From: Novosphingobium sp. Chol11
GTDB lineage: Bacteria; Pseudomonadota; Alphaproteobacteria; Sphingomonadales; Sphingomonadaceae
Assembly: GCF_900218065.1 (NCBI RefSeq)
Contig: NZ_OBMU01000001.1
Span: 1,615,335-1,679,334 of the forward strand
DNA: 64,000 bases
Direction of reading: 5' to 3'
This document shows positions 18,613 through 27,432 of this stretch, one piece after another (the stretch's first letter is position 1; every line of letters begins with the position of its first letter). A program made the position numbers and the translations under genes. The notes beneath the pieces were generated by a model that saw only the letters and a program-made list of their open reading frames with translations, had not been told where the DNA came from and searched no databases.

Positions 18613-18769
18613 CCTTCGCCCCTCCGGGGAGAAGGATACGCAGCCTTGGCGACGAAGGCGCCTAGGCGGAGTTGGATGAGGGGGTGTTGCGCATCCCCTC
18701 CCCCTCTCCAAGTCCGCCTAGCTGCTGAAGCAGCAAGGCTGCCTATCCTCTCCCCTGAAGGGGCGAGGA
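18613..18769. repeat. Long imperfect inverted repeat between the ATPase and permease genes
   Basis: The outer arms start CCTTCGCCCCTCCGGGGAG (18613) and end near 18769 with TCCCCTGAAGGGGCGAGGA. They continue inward through GGATACGCAGCCTTG and its counterpart, then through CTAGGCGGA...GAGGGG and its counterpart. Almost the whole 157 bp can fold into one long hairpin. It has no ORF of note. It resembles the CTCTCCCC...GGGGAGAGG type of repeat scattered in many proteobacterial genomes, as I recall. In the mRNA it would separate the two subunit genes. Confidence 0.8.
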
Positions 18770-18776
18770 GACTGGG

Positions 18777-19982
18777 ATGCTAGGCACCACTGTCATCCTC
18801 GCGTTCCGGGCGATCAACCGGCACAAGCTGCGCAGCTTCCTCACCACGCTGGGCATCATCATCGGCGTGGCGGCGGTGGTCACCATGGTGACGCTGGGCA
18901 ATGGAGCGACGGCGGCCGTGCGCGAGCAGATCAGCTCGTTGGGCGCCAATGTGCTGCAGCTGCGGCCGGGCCAAGGCTTTGGCCGGGGCGGCGGCGGGCC
19001 AAGGCCGCCCGACTTCAAGCCAGCGGATGTGACGGCCATCGAGAACCAACTGACGGGCGTGCGCGCCGTCGCGCCGCTGGTCCAGTCGAGCGGGACGGCC
19101 ATCTATGAGGGCAGTAACTGGTCGACGACCGTCTATGGCACGACCGCTGCCTATTTTGAGGTGCAAAGCTGGAAGGCAGATGCCGGCCGCCTCTTCATGC
19201 CGGAGGAGGAAGAGGCCGGAAAAGCCGTCTGCATCATCGGCAATACGGTGCGCACGAACCTCTTCCAGGGAGCTGATCCGACTGGCAAGCGACTGCGCAT
19301 CAAAGGTGTTTCCTGTCAGGTGATCGGCGCACTCGCGACGCGCGGCCAAGGCGGCTTTGGCGATCAGGATGACGTCGTCGTCATGCCGATCAAGTTCGTG
19401 CAACGCCGCTTCACCGGGGATCGCGACATAAGCCAGATCATGGTCGCGGTGGACGATGCCTATGACACCTCGACGGTGCAGGCGAGCCTGGAAGAATTGA
19501 TGCGCGAGCGGCGCAAGGTAAAGCCGGGGGCGGATGACAATTTCAACGTCTTCGATACGAAGCAGATCAGCGACACGCTGACCGGCACAACCACCATCCT
19601 GACGCAGATCGTGGCGGCGGTCGCGGCCATTTCCCTGCTGGTGGGCGGGATCGGCATCATGAACATCATGCTTGTGTCGGTGACCGAACGCACGCGGGAG
19701 ATCGGCATTCGTCTTGCCATCGGGGCGGTCGCGCGCGAGGTGCTGATGCAATTCCTGGTCGAGGCGATCGTTCTGTCCTGCCTGGGCGGTCTGATCGGGC
19801 TGGTCCTCGCGTTGATTGCGTCGGTAGCGATAGCGCCGTTGATGCAGGTGCCCTTCATCTTCGACGTGAAGGTGAACATGATCGCCTTCCTCTTTTCCGC
19901 GGCGATCGGGGTGGTGTTCGGCTATTTCCCGGCGCGGCGCGCGGCGGCGCTCAATCCCATCGACGCGCTGCGGCACGAATAG
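18777..19982 (+). CDS. MacB-type ABC transporter permease
   Basis: The membrane subunit of the exporter, 401 aa. One transmembrane helix is at about 20-40, followed by a large periplasmic domain (about 45-275) of MacB-PCD type and three C-terminal helices (280-305, 328-355, 362-385). The family motif RTREIGIRLAIGA lies between helices. Gly-rich GFGRGGGGP occurs early in the periplasmic domain. It lies 182 nt after its ATPase, across the hairpin repeat, with a GAGGAG sequence from the repeat's end just upstream. Confidence 0.92.
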   Translation: MLGTTVILAFRAINRHKLRSFLTTLGIIIGVAAVVTMVTLGNGATAAVREQISSLGANVLQLRPGQGFGRGGGGPRPPDFKPADVTAIENQLTGVRAVAPLVQSSGTAIYEGSNWSTTVYGTTAAYFEVQSWKADAGRLFMPEEEEAGKAVCIIGNTVRTNLFQGADPTGKRLRIKGVSCQVIGALATRGQGGFGDQDDVVVMPIKFVQRRFTGDRDISQIMVAVDDAYDTSTVQASLEELMRERRKVKPGADDNFNVFDTKQISDTLTGTTTILTQIVAAVAAISLLVGGIGIMNIMLVSVTERTREIGIRLAIGAVAREVLMQFLVEAIVLSCLGGLIGLVLALIASVAIAPLMQVPFIFDVKVNMIAFLFSAAIGVVFGYFPARRAAALNPIDALRHE

Positions 19983-20099
19983 AGGCTGTTACAATTTCGG
20001 ACAGTTGACCCGTCTCACCGGCACAAGCTTGCGACAAGTCCGCCTTAAATCTGTCTTCAACGCCGAAGCAAAGGCGCGACAGATAAAGGAGCAAGTGAG

Positions 20100-20462
20100 A
20101 TGATCAAGAAACTGCTGATGAGCCTGGCCGCAACGACGATGGTCGCAAGCCCGATGGTCGCCGCGCAGGCGCAGGCCGCCCCGCATCGCGAAGTCACCCG
20201 CGTCGCGCATCAGGGCCCGCATGGCCGCACCGTGGTCAAGCAGAAGACGGTCGTGCGCAAGAACGACTATCGCCGCTGGGGCAAGGGTCAGCGCTTCGAC
20301 CGCCGCTATGCCCGCGATTATCGCGTGATCAACAATTATCGCGACTATCGCCTGAACGCCCCGCCGCGCGGCTATCACTGGGTGCGCTCGGGAAATGACG
20401 CCGTGCTGGTCGCGATAACAAGCGGGATCATCGGCGCGGTGATCGGCAGCGTGATCCGCTGA
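20100..20462 (+). CDS. RcnB-like periplasmic protein
   Basis: A 120-aa secreted basic protein: signal peptide (residues 1-26, cleavage near AQA), then a charged Arg/Tyr-rich region. The C-terminal segment PPRGYHWVRSGNDAVLVAI matches the RcnB family, which is named after a nickel/cobalt homeostasis protein; many members have no proven role. A glycine-rich hydrophobic end (SGIIGAVIGSVI) follows. AAGGAG precedes the ATG, and a clear terminator follows, so it is monocistronic. Confidence 0.82.
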   Translation: MIKKLLMSLAATTMVASPMVAAQAQAAPHREVTRVAHQGPHGRTVVKQKTVVRKNDYRRWGKGQRFDRRYARDYRVINNYRDYRLNAPPRGYHWVRSGNDAVLVAITSGIIGAVIGSVIR

Positions 20463-20489
20463 TATCCCACTTCTTACCAAAACAGAATT

Positions 20490-20522
20490 GCCCCGGCGGA
20501 GCGTCGCTCTTCCGGGGCTTTC
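20490..20522 (+). terminator. Rho-independent terminator after the RcnB-like gene
   Basis: GCCCCGG (20490-20496) pairs with CCGGGGC (20512-20518), with an inner GGAGC/GCTCT stem, followed by TTTCC. It lies 28 nt after the stop codon. Confidence 0.75.
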
Positions 20523-20601
20523 CATGATCCATGTCAAATACGATATATAAAGTGTTGGACGTTAAGATGGCTGGTTGGGGGTCAGTCATCCAGGAAGCAC
20601 C

Positions 20602-21003
20602 ATGTCCTTGTACCAGATCATGTATATCAGCAGCGCGACGGGCGACGTTTCGTACAGCCAGTGCGCAACGATCGCGCAGACCGCAGCGCAGAAGAACAGC
20701 AGCGAGGACGTCACTGGCCTGCTGCTCTACAATGGCAAGCGTTTCCTCCAGGTCCTCGAAGGACCCAGGGAAAATGTCGAGCGGGTCTATGAACGGATAG
20801 GTCGGGACGGCAGGCACCGCGCGTTGGTCATGCTGCGCAAGCAGGAAATCGACGCCCGCGAGTTCGGGAATTGGGGCATGGCCTATGATGATCCGGCACG
20901 GCCATCATCGAACCTGAAGAGCAAGGTGGCAGCCCTGCTCGAACAGGCGGGACCTTCCACGCGGGCGCACTTCATCGGCACGGCCGAGATGCACCGCAAC
21001 TGA
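20602..21003 (+). CDS. BLUF-domain blue-light sensor
   Basis: A 133-aa flavin (FAD) photoreceptor of the short BLUF type. The key residues are Tyr8, Asn32, Gln50 and Trp91. They align with AppA Tyr21, Asn45, Gln63 and Trp104 at a constant offset of 13, so the photoactive hydrogen-bond network looks complete. No output domain is attached, so it must act through a partner protein or its C-terminal tail (about 100-133). AGGAAG precedes the ATG. Confidence 0.92.
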   Translation: MSLYQIMYISSATGDVSYSQCATIAQTAAQKNSSEDVTGLLLYNGKRFLQVLEGPRENVERVYERIGRDGRHRALVMLRKQEIDAREFGNWGMAYDDPARPSSNLKSKVAALLEQAGPSTRAHFIGTAEMHRN

Positions 21004-21165
21004 AGAAGTCTTCCTTGCCAAGCTGGCGCATTTCCGCCATAGGCGCCGCTTCGCGTGGGCCGGGGTGACTCGGCGGCCGCGCGGATGAATGCTTGAGACG
21101 ACAGCCGGAGGGGCGTTCCACATGGGGTGGGCGTCAGCGATCGGCCAACAGATGAGGCAATACCC

Positions 21166-21570
21166 ATGGCTCTTTACGAGCATGTGTTCCTTGCGCGCCA
21201 GGACCTGGCACAGGCGCAGGTGGATGCGCTGGCGGAAACCGCCACCAAGATCGTCGAGGATAATGCTGGCAAGGTGACCAAGGTGGAAACCTGGGGCCTG
21301 CGCAGCCTCGCCTACAAGATCGCCAAGAACCGCAAGGCTCACTATGTGATGCTGAACATCGACGCCCCTGCTGGTGTCGTCGCGGAACTGGAGCGCCAGA
21401 CGCAGATCAACGAAGACATCATCCGCTACATGACCGTCAAGGTTGACGAGCTGGAAACCGGCCCGTCGGTGATGATGCGCAAGCAGGAACGCGCCGAGCG
21501 TGGTCCGCGCGGTGATCGTGGCGACCGTGGCCCGCGCCGCGAGCGCGAAGAAGCCCCGGCTGGCGAATAA
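21166..21570 (+). CDS. rpsF: 30S ribosomal protein bS6
   Basis: A 134-aa ribosomal protein that binds 16S rRNA together with bS18. It starts [13 protein letters not shown], followed by the typical [14 protein letters not shown] and HYVMLNI stretches. The C-terminal tail is rich in Arg, Gly and Asp ([15 protein letters not shown]). The ATG at 21166 has TGAGG upstream. The first gene of rpsF-rpsR-rplI. Confidence 0.97.
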   Translation: MALYEHVFLARQDLAQAQVDALAETATKIVEDNAGKVTKVETWGLRSLAYKIAKNRKAHYVMLNIDAPAGVVAELERQTQINEDIIRYMTVKVDELETGPSVMMRKQERAERGPRGDRGDRGPRREREEAPAGE

Positions 21571-21583
21571 GGAGATCTGAACA

Positions 21584-21808
21584 ATGGCACGCCCGTTTTT
21601 CCGCCGCCGCAAGAGCTGCCCCTTCGCCGCCAAGGATGCGCCGAAGATCGATTACAAGGACGTCCGTCTGCTGCAGGGCTTCGTGTCCGAGCGCGGCAAG
21701 ATCGTCCCCAGCCGCATCACGGCTGTGTCCGCCAAGAAGCAGCGTGAGCTGGCCCAGGCCATCAAGCGCGCCCGTCACCTGGGCCTGCTGCCCTACATCG
21801 TGAAGTAA
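21584..21808 (+). CDS. rpsR: 30S ribosomal protein bS18
   Basis: A 74-aa basic protein that pairs with bS6 on the small-subunit platform. It begins [14 protein letters not shown] and has the conserved [18 protein letters not shown] and [18 protein letters not shown] segments (here [14 protein letters not shown]). It starts 13 nt after rpsF with GGAG upstream. Confidence 0.97.
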   Translation: MARPFFRRRKSCPFAAKDAPKIDYKDVRLLQGFVSERGKIVPSRITAVSAKKQRELAQAIKRARHLGLLPYIVK

Positions 21809-21821
21809 GGGAGAAAGACCC

Positions 21822-22418
21822 ATGGAAATCATTCTCCTTGAGCGCATCGAAAAGCTGGGCGCCATCGGTGACGTCGTCACCGTGAAGGACGGTTACGCCC
21901 GTAACTTCCTGCTGCCCAACAAGAAGGCGCTGCGTTCGAACGCCGCCAACAAGAAGGTCTTCGAGGCCAACCGCGCGAAGATCGAGGCCGACAACGCTGC
22001 CCGCCGTGGCGACGCTGAAAAGGCTGCCGAAGGTGTCAACGGCAAGCAGATCGTTCTGATCCGCCAGTCGTCCAACGCCGGCCACCTCTATGGTTCGGTC
22101 GCGGTCCGTGACGTCGTCGAAGCGCTGCAGGCCGAAGGCATCACCAACGTCACCAAGGCGATGGTCGTGCTGGAACGCCCGATCAAGACGCTCGGCCTGT
22201 TCGACGTCAAGGTCGCGCTGCACCCCGAAGTCGCTGTCACCATCCAGGTGAACGTCGCCCGTTCGCCTGAAGAGGCCGAACTGCAGGCGCAGGGCGTGGA
22301 CGTGATGGCCGACCTGTTCGAAAAGGACGAGAGCGGCTTCACCGAAGATTATGATCCGAACGCTGAACCTGGCGAAATCGCCGCTGAAGCAGAAGAAGCT
22401 CCGGCTGAAGAAGCCTGA
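21822..22418 (+). CDS. rplI: 50S ribosomal protein bL9
   Basis: The N-terminal rRNA-binding domain (MEIILLERIEKLGAIGDVV, then GYARNFLLPNKKAL) is followed by a connecting helix and C-terminal domain. At 198 aa it is longer than E. coli L9 (149 aa). The extra is an acidic tail rich in Glu and Ala (about 168-198), which is common in sphingomonads. A strong terminator ends the operon. Confidence 0.97.
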   Translation: MEIILLERIEKLGAIGDVVTVKDGYARNFLLPNKKALRSNAANKKVFEANRAKIEADNAARRGDAEKAAEGVNGKQIVLIRQSSNAGHLYGSVAVRDVVEALQAEGITNVTKAMVVLERPIKTLGLFDVKVALHPEVAVTIQVNVARSPEEAELQAQGVDVMADLFEKDESGFTEDYDPNAEPGEIAAEAEEAPAEEA

Positions 22419-22441
22419 GTTTTCCGCTCCGGACAAAAAAG

Positions 22442-22470
22442 AAAGCCGCCCCTCACCGGGCGGCTTTTTT
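22442..22470 (+). terminator. Rho-independent terminator of the rpsF-rpsR-rplI operon
   Basis: AAAGCCGCCC pairs with GGGCGGCTTT around a 5-nt loop, followed by TTT. An A-rich run lies on the other side, so it could work in both directions. Confidence 0.9.
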
Positions 22471-22872
22471 GTTGATCGTGACAGTGGATGAGGCACGTCG
22501 GCAGGCGCATCAGCCTGCGAGAACCGCTTGTTTTTGATCCGGACCGAAGGCTGTTCGAGCTGAGCCCTTCGGCTGCTCAAGACAGGATTTGTAAAAGGCG
22601 TTCTTCGAGATTTTCGTGCTTTAAATCGGCGTAGCCTCATAACACCGTTCGCCCTGAGCTTGTCGAAGGGCTCTATTTTTAAATAGGAGTAGGCTTCGAC
22701 AAACTCAGCCCGAACGGGTGAAGTTTTTAAAAAGGCCTTTTTGCTCTGAACGCTAGTGCAGGCGCGCCTCATCGGCTCCTGCCTTCGCAGGGCACGAGAT
22801 CATGCAATTTAGACAGAGAAACTCATCCGCACCGGAGCAATCAAAACCACACCCCCACCCGCGCGCGATGCT
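22471..22872. other. Intergenic region with REP-like repeats, no gene seen
   Basis: These 402 bases between rplI and the PilZ-HTH gene (convergent) hold no convincing coding sequence. They contain a clear dyad repeat (22645-22717) and a degenerate relative near 22550-22590 (TGTTCGAGCTGAGC). The rest is unremarkable. Confidence 0.7.
22645..22717. repeat. Dispersed dyad repeat (CGTTCG..CTGAGC family)
   Basis: The left half CCGTTCGCCCTGAGCTTGTC and an inverted right half, ending GACAAACTCAGCCCGAACGG, surround an AT-rich centre (CTATTTTTAAATAG). A related half-copy is at 47147-47178. The motif is frequent between genes of many proteobacteria, as I recall. Confidence 0.75.
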
Positions 22873-23688
22873 TCAATAATCGATGCGGATCTGCACCTGC
22901 GAGACATCGACGCCTGCATGTTTGGCGATTTCACGCTTGGCCGAATCGATCACCTCATGAAGCTGCTGCCCCGGACGGGCCATGCCTGTCTTTGCGGGAT
23001 CATGTGACGCAACCGGCGGCTCACCAACGAGCAACTGCTGCTCTGTCAGGCCGAAAGCCTGCGCAAGCGCAACCAGGCTCCTGCGCCGGGGCATGGTCTT
23101 GCCCACTTCCCACGCCCAGAGCGACGGTTTGCTGAAACCGGTCAGCTGAGACAACGCCTCTCGGCTAAGGCCGCGTTCACGGCGCAACCGGCGGAGGCGC
23201 GCTGGGAGCATCTCCGGTCCCTTCGCATCGGCCACATGATCGACCGGCCTGCCATCGCCGCGCATCGTGCTGCGAAGGCGGGTCGCACTGACGGCGGCTT
23301 GAGGCAGCGGCTCATCAAAGCGGCATCCAAAGAGCGGCTCATCCTGCCACACCACATGAGCGGAAACGGAGCCAGCTTCAGGCAGGGACAGCAGCAGCGC
23401 CTGCCCAAGTTTCAGCTGCGAGCTGGTTTCGATCAGCATCCCCGCCGTGGAGATATCGTGGACCACGACGTCAGTGGCACCTTCGCCAACCGACCCGGGC
23501 GCCTCAAGACGGATGGGCCAGCGGACATCGGCGCGCTTGTCGCCACGTTCCGGAGTTTGCTCCAAAATTGGTTCGATAGCCATGGCACCATACTCGCATT
23601 GAGGGGTTTCCAGCGCGTTAATAGCATCAGGTGAGATCAGCCAATCCGGCTCATTCCCACCCTGAACCCCATTTTGTTCAGCCATCAT
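22873..23688 (-). CDS. PilZ domain plus XRE-type helix-turn-helix regulator
   Basis: A 271-aa predicted cyclic-di-GMP-responsive DNA-binding protein. A PilZ domain (about 48-140) has the ligand motifs R52-x3-R56 (RADVR) and D78-I-S-T-A-G83. An XRE-type HTH (about 162-214: SREALSQLTGFSKPSLWAWE) follows. The C-terminus (230-271) is short and of unknown role. The combination of PilZ and HTH in one chain is uncommon and suggests direct coupling of c-di-GMP to transcription; targets are unknown. It is divergent from lgt. Two adjacent ATGs leave the start uncertain by one codon. Confidence 0.85.
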   Translation of the reverse strand: MMAEQNGVQGGNEPDWLISPDAINALETPQCEYGAMAIEPILEQTPERGDKRADVRWPIRLEAPGSVGEGATDVVVHDISTAGMLIETSSQLKLGQALLLSLPEAGSVSAHVVWQDEPLFGCRFDEPLPQAAVSATRLRSTMRGDGRPVDHVADAKGPEMLPARLRRLRRERGLSREALSQLTGFSKPSLWAWEVGKTMPRRRSLVALAQAFGLTEQQLLVGEPPVASHDPAKTGMARPGQQLHEVIDSAKREIAKHAGVDVSQVQIRIDY

Positions 23689-23742
23689 CCAAAACCTGCG
23701 CCAAAATGATAGCCCCCTTTCCTCCTTACCCTATCCTGCTCT

Positions 23743-24645
23743 ATGGCGAAGGCCATATTTCCGAAGGGGAGCTACAATTTGATCCTTGACCTTGCCGCCG
23801 CGGCTGCGGGCGCAATTCGCTTCGATCAGCTGGGGCTCAGCCCGGTCGCGCTCGACCTCGGCTTCTTCACGCTCAAATGGTACAGCCTCGCCTATCTCGC
23901 GGGCATTTTAATCGGCTACTGGTATCTGCTGAAGCTGATCGCCCAGCCCGGTTCACCGATGGCGCGGCGGCATGCGGACGACATGATCTTCTACGCGACG
24001 CTCGGCATCATCATCGGCGGGCGGCTGGCCTATGTCTTCTTCTACCAGCCGGAAATCCTGCGCAATCCGCTCGACATCTTCAAGCTGTGGAACGGCGGCA
24101 TGTCCTTCCATGGAGGAGCGATCGGCGTGTCGCTCGGCATCCTCTACATGGCGCGCAAGGAAAAGCTTTCCTGGCTGCGCATCCATGACTTCGTCGCCTG
24201 CTGCGTACCCTTTGGCCTGTTCTTCGGCCGCCTCGCCAATTTCGTGAATGGGGAACTGTGGGGCAAGGAAACGGACGTGCCCTGGGGGATCATCTTCCCG
24301 ACCGGCGGCCCATTCCCACGCCATCCGAGCCAGCTTTACGAAGCCTTTTTCGAAGGCATCATCCTGTTTCTGATCCTGGCCTTCGCCTTCTGGAAGACAC
24401 GGGCGCGCTACAAGCCCGGCATGCTTGTGGGCCTGTTCCTGTTCTTCTACGGCATCTTCCGTTTCGGCATCGAATATTATCGTGAGGCTGACGCGCAGCT
24501 GATGGAATTCGCCGCGCGCACCGGCCTGCACATGGGTCAGTGGCTGTGCATTCCGATGATCCTGGGCGGGCTTTACCTGATCGTGACCGCCAAGGGCCGC
24601 AGGGTGCGGGTGGAGCCGATCGCGGGCAGCGCGAGTGTCAGCTGA
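23743..24645 (+). CDS. lgt: Prolipoprotein diacylglyceryl transferase
   Basis: An inner-membrane enzyme that attaches diacylglycerol to the lipobox cysteine of prolipoproteins; this window itself encodes several such proteins. The 300-aa protein has about seven transmembrane helices and the family motifs [11 protein letters not shown] and [14 protein letters not shown]. It overlaps the following methyltransferase gene by 11 nt. Confidence 0.96.
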   Translation: MAKAIFPKGSYNLILDLAAAAAGAIRFDQLGLSPVALDLGFFTLKWYSLAYLAGILIGYWYLLKLIAQPGSPMARRHADDMIFYATLGIIIGGRLAYVFFYQPEILRNPLDIFKLWNGGMSFHGGAIGVSLGILYMARKEKLSWLRIHDFVACCVPFGLFFGRLANFVNGELWGKETDVPWGIIFPTGGPFPRHPSQLYEAFFEGIILFLILAFAFWKTRARYKPGMLVGLFLFFYGIFRFGIEYYREADAQLMEFAARTGLHMGQWLCIPMILGGLYLIVTAKGRRVRVEPIAGSASVS

Positions 24646-25705
24646 ACCGCTGACCCTCGCCCAGCGCCTCGCGCGGCAGATCGATGCCGGCGGCCCGATT
24701 TCGGTCGCCCATTATATGGCCGAGGCGAACCAGCATTATTATGGCACGCGCGATCCGCTGGGCGCGGCAGGCGATTTCACGACAGCGCCCGAGATCAGCC
24801 AGATGTTCGGCGAATTGATCGGCCTCTGCCTGGCTGACCTGTGGATGCGATCGGGTAGTCGGCAAAATGCCGTTTATGCAGAGTTGGGGCCGGGGCGCGG
24901 CACGCTGGCTTCAGACGCGTTGCGGGCGATGGGGAGCACAGGCTTTGCGCCCCAATCCTATTTCGTGGAAACCAGCCCGACGCTGCAGGAGCGGCAGCGC
25001 GCGCTCATCCCCAATGTCTTCCACCGCGACAGTGTCGGCGGGCTGCCGGACAATGCGCCGTTGCTGGTGGTCGCCAACGAGTTTTTCGACGCCCTGCCCG
25101 TTCGCCAGATCGTCCGTACTGGCGATGAATGGCGTGAGCGTGTGGTGATCTGCCCCGACGAAGATCAGCCGGACCGGTTCGAAGCCTTGCCCGGATACCG
25201 GCGGGTCGAATCGGGCATACCGGCCATCGCCGCCGACGCGCCCGAGGGTGCAATCCTTGAAATACCGCTGGCGGGCACGGCCATCGCGCTTGACCTGGCG
25301 CAGCGCATCGCCCGGCAGGGCGGCGCTGCGATCATTATCGACTATGGCTATGAGGGTACCGCGATCGGCGACACGTTGCAGGCCGTGCGCGAGCATCGAT
25401 TTGCCGACCCTTTTCTGGAACCGGGGGAAAGCGACCTGACCACCCATGTCGATTTCACGATGATCGGCAATATGGCGCGGCAGGCTGGGCTGCGGGTGAT
25501 GGGCCCGATAGGCCAGGGCGAATTTCTCCGGCAACTGGGCATCGATGCGCGGGCGGATCAGCTGGCCCGCACCACTCCCGCGCGCGCTGCGGAGGTGGAG
25601 GCCGCGCGGCTACGGCTGACCGATGGCAATGCCATGGGGACGCTGTTCAAGGCGATGGCCTGGGTGCATCCGGACTGGGCGGAACCGGCAGGATTTGAGA
25701 GATAA
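24635..25705 (+). CDS. SAM-dependent methyltransferase, MidA/NDUFAF7 family
   Basis: A 356-aa class I methyltransferase. The N-terminus has the family stretch [21 protein letters not shown], and the SAM loop is [11 protein letters not shown], followed by [11 protein letters not shown]. The mitochondrial relative NDUFAF7 dimethylates an arginine of a complex I subunit; the bacterial substrate is not established here. The GTG start lies within the 3' end of lgt, indicating coupling. Confidence 0.9.
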   Translation: MSAEPLTLAQRLARQIDAGGPISVAHYMAEANQHYYGTRDPLGAAGDFTTAPEISQMFGELIGLCLADLWMRSGSRQNAVYAELGPGRGTLASDALRAMGSTGFAPQSYFVETSPTLQERQRALIPNVFHRDSVGGLPDNAPLLVVANEFFDALPVRQIVRTGDEWRERVVICPDEDQPDRFEALPGYRRVESGIPAIAADAPEGAILEIPLAGTAIALDLAQRIARQGGAAIIIDYGYEGTAIGDTLQAVREHRFADPFLEPGESDLTTHVDFTMIGNMARQAGLRVMGPIGQGEFLRQLGIDARADQLARTTPARAAEVEAARLRLTDGNAMGTLFKAMAWVHPDWAEPAGFER

Positions 25706-25753
25706 GCTAAACCTCTCTCGAACAACCCTGAGATTGAGAAGACAGCGGCTTCT

Positions 25754-26419
25754 TCAATCTTCCTGATAATAGCGGCTCAACCGGCGGATGAAGCCGATGA
25801 GGCCAGTCTGGCGGCTGCGCTTCATGCGTTCGGCATGCAGGATCGTCTGGACTCGCTGGAAACAATCCTCGGCATCGACATTGCAGAGCACATAATCATA
25901 GCCGTCCCAATGCGCGATTTCATTGGCGGCACGGGACATGCGGCCCTGAATCACTTCCTCGCTGTCGGTCGCCCTGCCACGCAGGCGGCGCTCCAGCTCC
26001 TCCATCGAGGGTGGCAGGATGAACACGCGCACGACATCGCCTCCTGCGATCTGGTGCAGCTGCTGCGCGCCTTGCCAGTCGATGTCGAACAGGACATCGC
26101 GTCCGCTCTTCAGCATCGCTTCCACAGGCGCGCGCGGCGTGCCGTAGCGTTGGCCGAAGACATGCGCCCATTCGAGGAATTCATGGTCCGCCGTCATCCG
26201 GCGAAACTCCTCCAGATCGACGAAATGATAATCCTTGCCCTCTACTTCACCCGGACGCATCGGCCGCGTGGTCGCGGACACCGACATGGCAAGGTCCGGC
26301 TCTGCGGCCAGAAGCTTGCGCGCGATGGTGGATTTGCCCGCGCCCGATGGCGAGGAGAGAACGAAGAGCACGCCACGCCGCTTGAAATCGGGCGTCTCAA
26401 TGGGGATGCTGTCGGCCAT
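25754..26419 (-). CDS. gmk: Guanylate kinase
   Basis: Phosphorylates GMP to GDP. The 221-aa protein has the P-loop SSPSGAGKST, TTRPMRPGEVEGKDYHF for GMP binding, and FDIDWQGAQQL. The ATG at 26419 gives a normal N-terminus; an in-frame ATG at 26446 is also possible. It is divergent from the DUF2585 gene. Confidence 0.96.
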   Translation of the reverse strand: MADSIPIETPDFKRRGVLFVLSSPSGAGKSTIARKLLAAEPDLAMSVSATTRPMRPGEVEGKDYHFVDLEEFRRMTADHEFLEWAHVFGQRYGTPRAPVEAMLKSGRDVLFDIDWQGAQQLHQIAGGDVVRVFILPPSMEELERRLRGRATDSEEVIQGRMSRAANEIAHWDGYDYVLCNVDAEDCFQRVQTILHAERMKRSRQTGLIGFIRRLSRYYQED

Positions 26420-26479
26420 GGCCGCTAGTGACGCCGTGGAACGCATTTGGCAAGAGGGGTGACAAGGGGGGGACGATAG

Positions 26480-27049
26480 TTGAGACGCAAGGCATTACGC
26501 AATCGCCGGGGCTTCGTGGCCGCCGGGATCATCGTGCTGCTGACCTGCGCGCTACTGTTCCTGATGGCGCGGCCGCCGATCTGCACATGCGGCCATGTCG
26601 ATCTGTGGCATGGGGCGCTGGACAGCGGCAATAGCCAGCATATCGCCGACTGGTACAGCCTCAGCCATGTGATCCACGGCTTTATCTTCTATGCAGGCGC
26701 TTGGGCGATGATGCGGCGGCAACCGCTTGGGCCACGCTTCGCACTTGCCGTGTTGGTCGAGTCTATCTGGGAAATATTAGAGAATTCGCCGATCATCATA
26801 GACCGCTATCGGGCCGCGACCATTGCCTTGGGCTATAGCGGCGACAGCATCCTCAACTCCATGAGCGACATCGGGATGATGGCGCTGGGCTTCCTGATCG
26901 CTGCCCGTGCTCCAGTGGCGGTGACGGTGCGCCTTGGCATGGCGCTGGAACTCATCGCGCTCATAGCGATACGCGACAATCTGACGCTGAACGTGCTGAT
27001 GCTTGCCTGGCCGATCGAGGCGGTAAAAAGCTGGCAGTCGGCCCTTTAA
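26480..27049 (+). CDS. DUF2585 family membrane protein
   Basis: A 189-aa membrane protein with about four hydrophobic segments. It has the family stretches CTCGHVDLWHG, QHIADWYSLSHVIHGF, ESIWEILENSPIIIDRYR and GYSGDSILNS. It contains conserved histidines and acidic residues, but no function is known. The start is TTG, with a G-rich Shine-Dalgarno 6 to 12 nt upstream and no suitable ATG. Confidence 0.85.
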   Translation: MRRKALRNRRGFVAAGIIVLLTCALLFLMARPPICTCGHVDLWHGALDSGNSQHIADWYSLSHVIHGFIFYAGAWAMMRRQPLGPRFALAVLVESIWEILENSPIIIDRYRAATIALGYSGDSILNSMSDIGMMALGFLIAARAPVAVTVRLGMALELIALIAIRDNLTLNVLMLAWPIEAVKSWQSAL

Positions 27050-27393
27050 ACCTTTTTGGCGCGCGCTTCGCGGGCTTCAGTGATGGGCACAGGTTCGTTG
27101 CTGAGGTCGGGGAGCGCCTTTACCGCGCGCTTGCGATCGACCTCGCGCTTGGTCTCATAGGCCTTGCCCGCGAGATAAGCGCCAGTGACGAACAGCGCGC
27201 CCAGCGGATAGCGCATGATCAACCGCTTTGCGCCCAAGCCGGCGACGAGGCCGACGGCGCCTTTCTTGCCCGTCGCCGCAGCGACACGAGCGGCCACCAC
27301 GGCGGCGCCCAGACGCGCCGTCTTTCGCAACAGCCCCGCCTTGCGCGGCGGGCGGATGGTGACGAGCGGCTGATTGGAAGTGATCTTCTTCAT
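27046..27393 (-). CDS. Hypothetical basic protein
   Basis: A 115-aa protein rich in Lys, Arg and Ala. It has a glycine/alanine-rich hydrophobic stretch (about 45-78) that could be one membrane segment, then a charged C-terminus. I do not recognise a family. Its stop overlaps that of the DUF2585 gene by a few bases, convergently. Confidence 0.6.
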   Translation of the reverse strand: MKKITSNQPLVTIRPPRKAGLLRKTARLGAAVVAARVAAATGKKGAVGLVAGLGAKRLIMRYPLGALFVTGAYLAGKAYETKREVDRKRAVKALPDLSNEPVPITEAREARAKKV

Positions 27394-27432
27394 GAAGCCT
27401 TAATGTATCGCAAGAGCGGCGGTTCCGCCAGT

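Noticed and set aside
20883-21165. Structured leader upstream of rpsF as a bS6:bS18 autoregulatory element
   Set aside because: Such leaders are known in other bacteria, but I could not match the conserved motif here with confidence.
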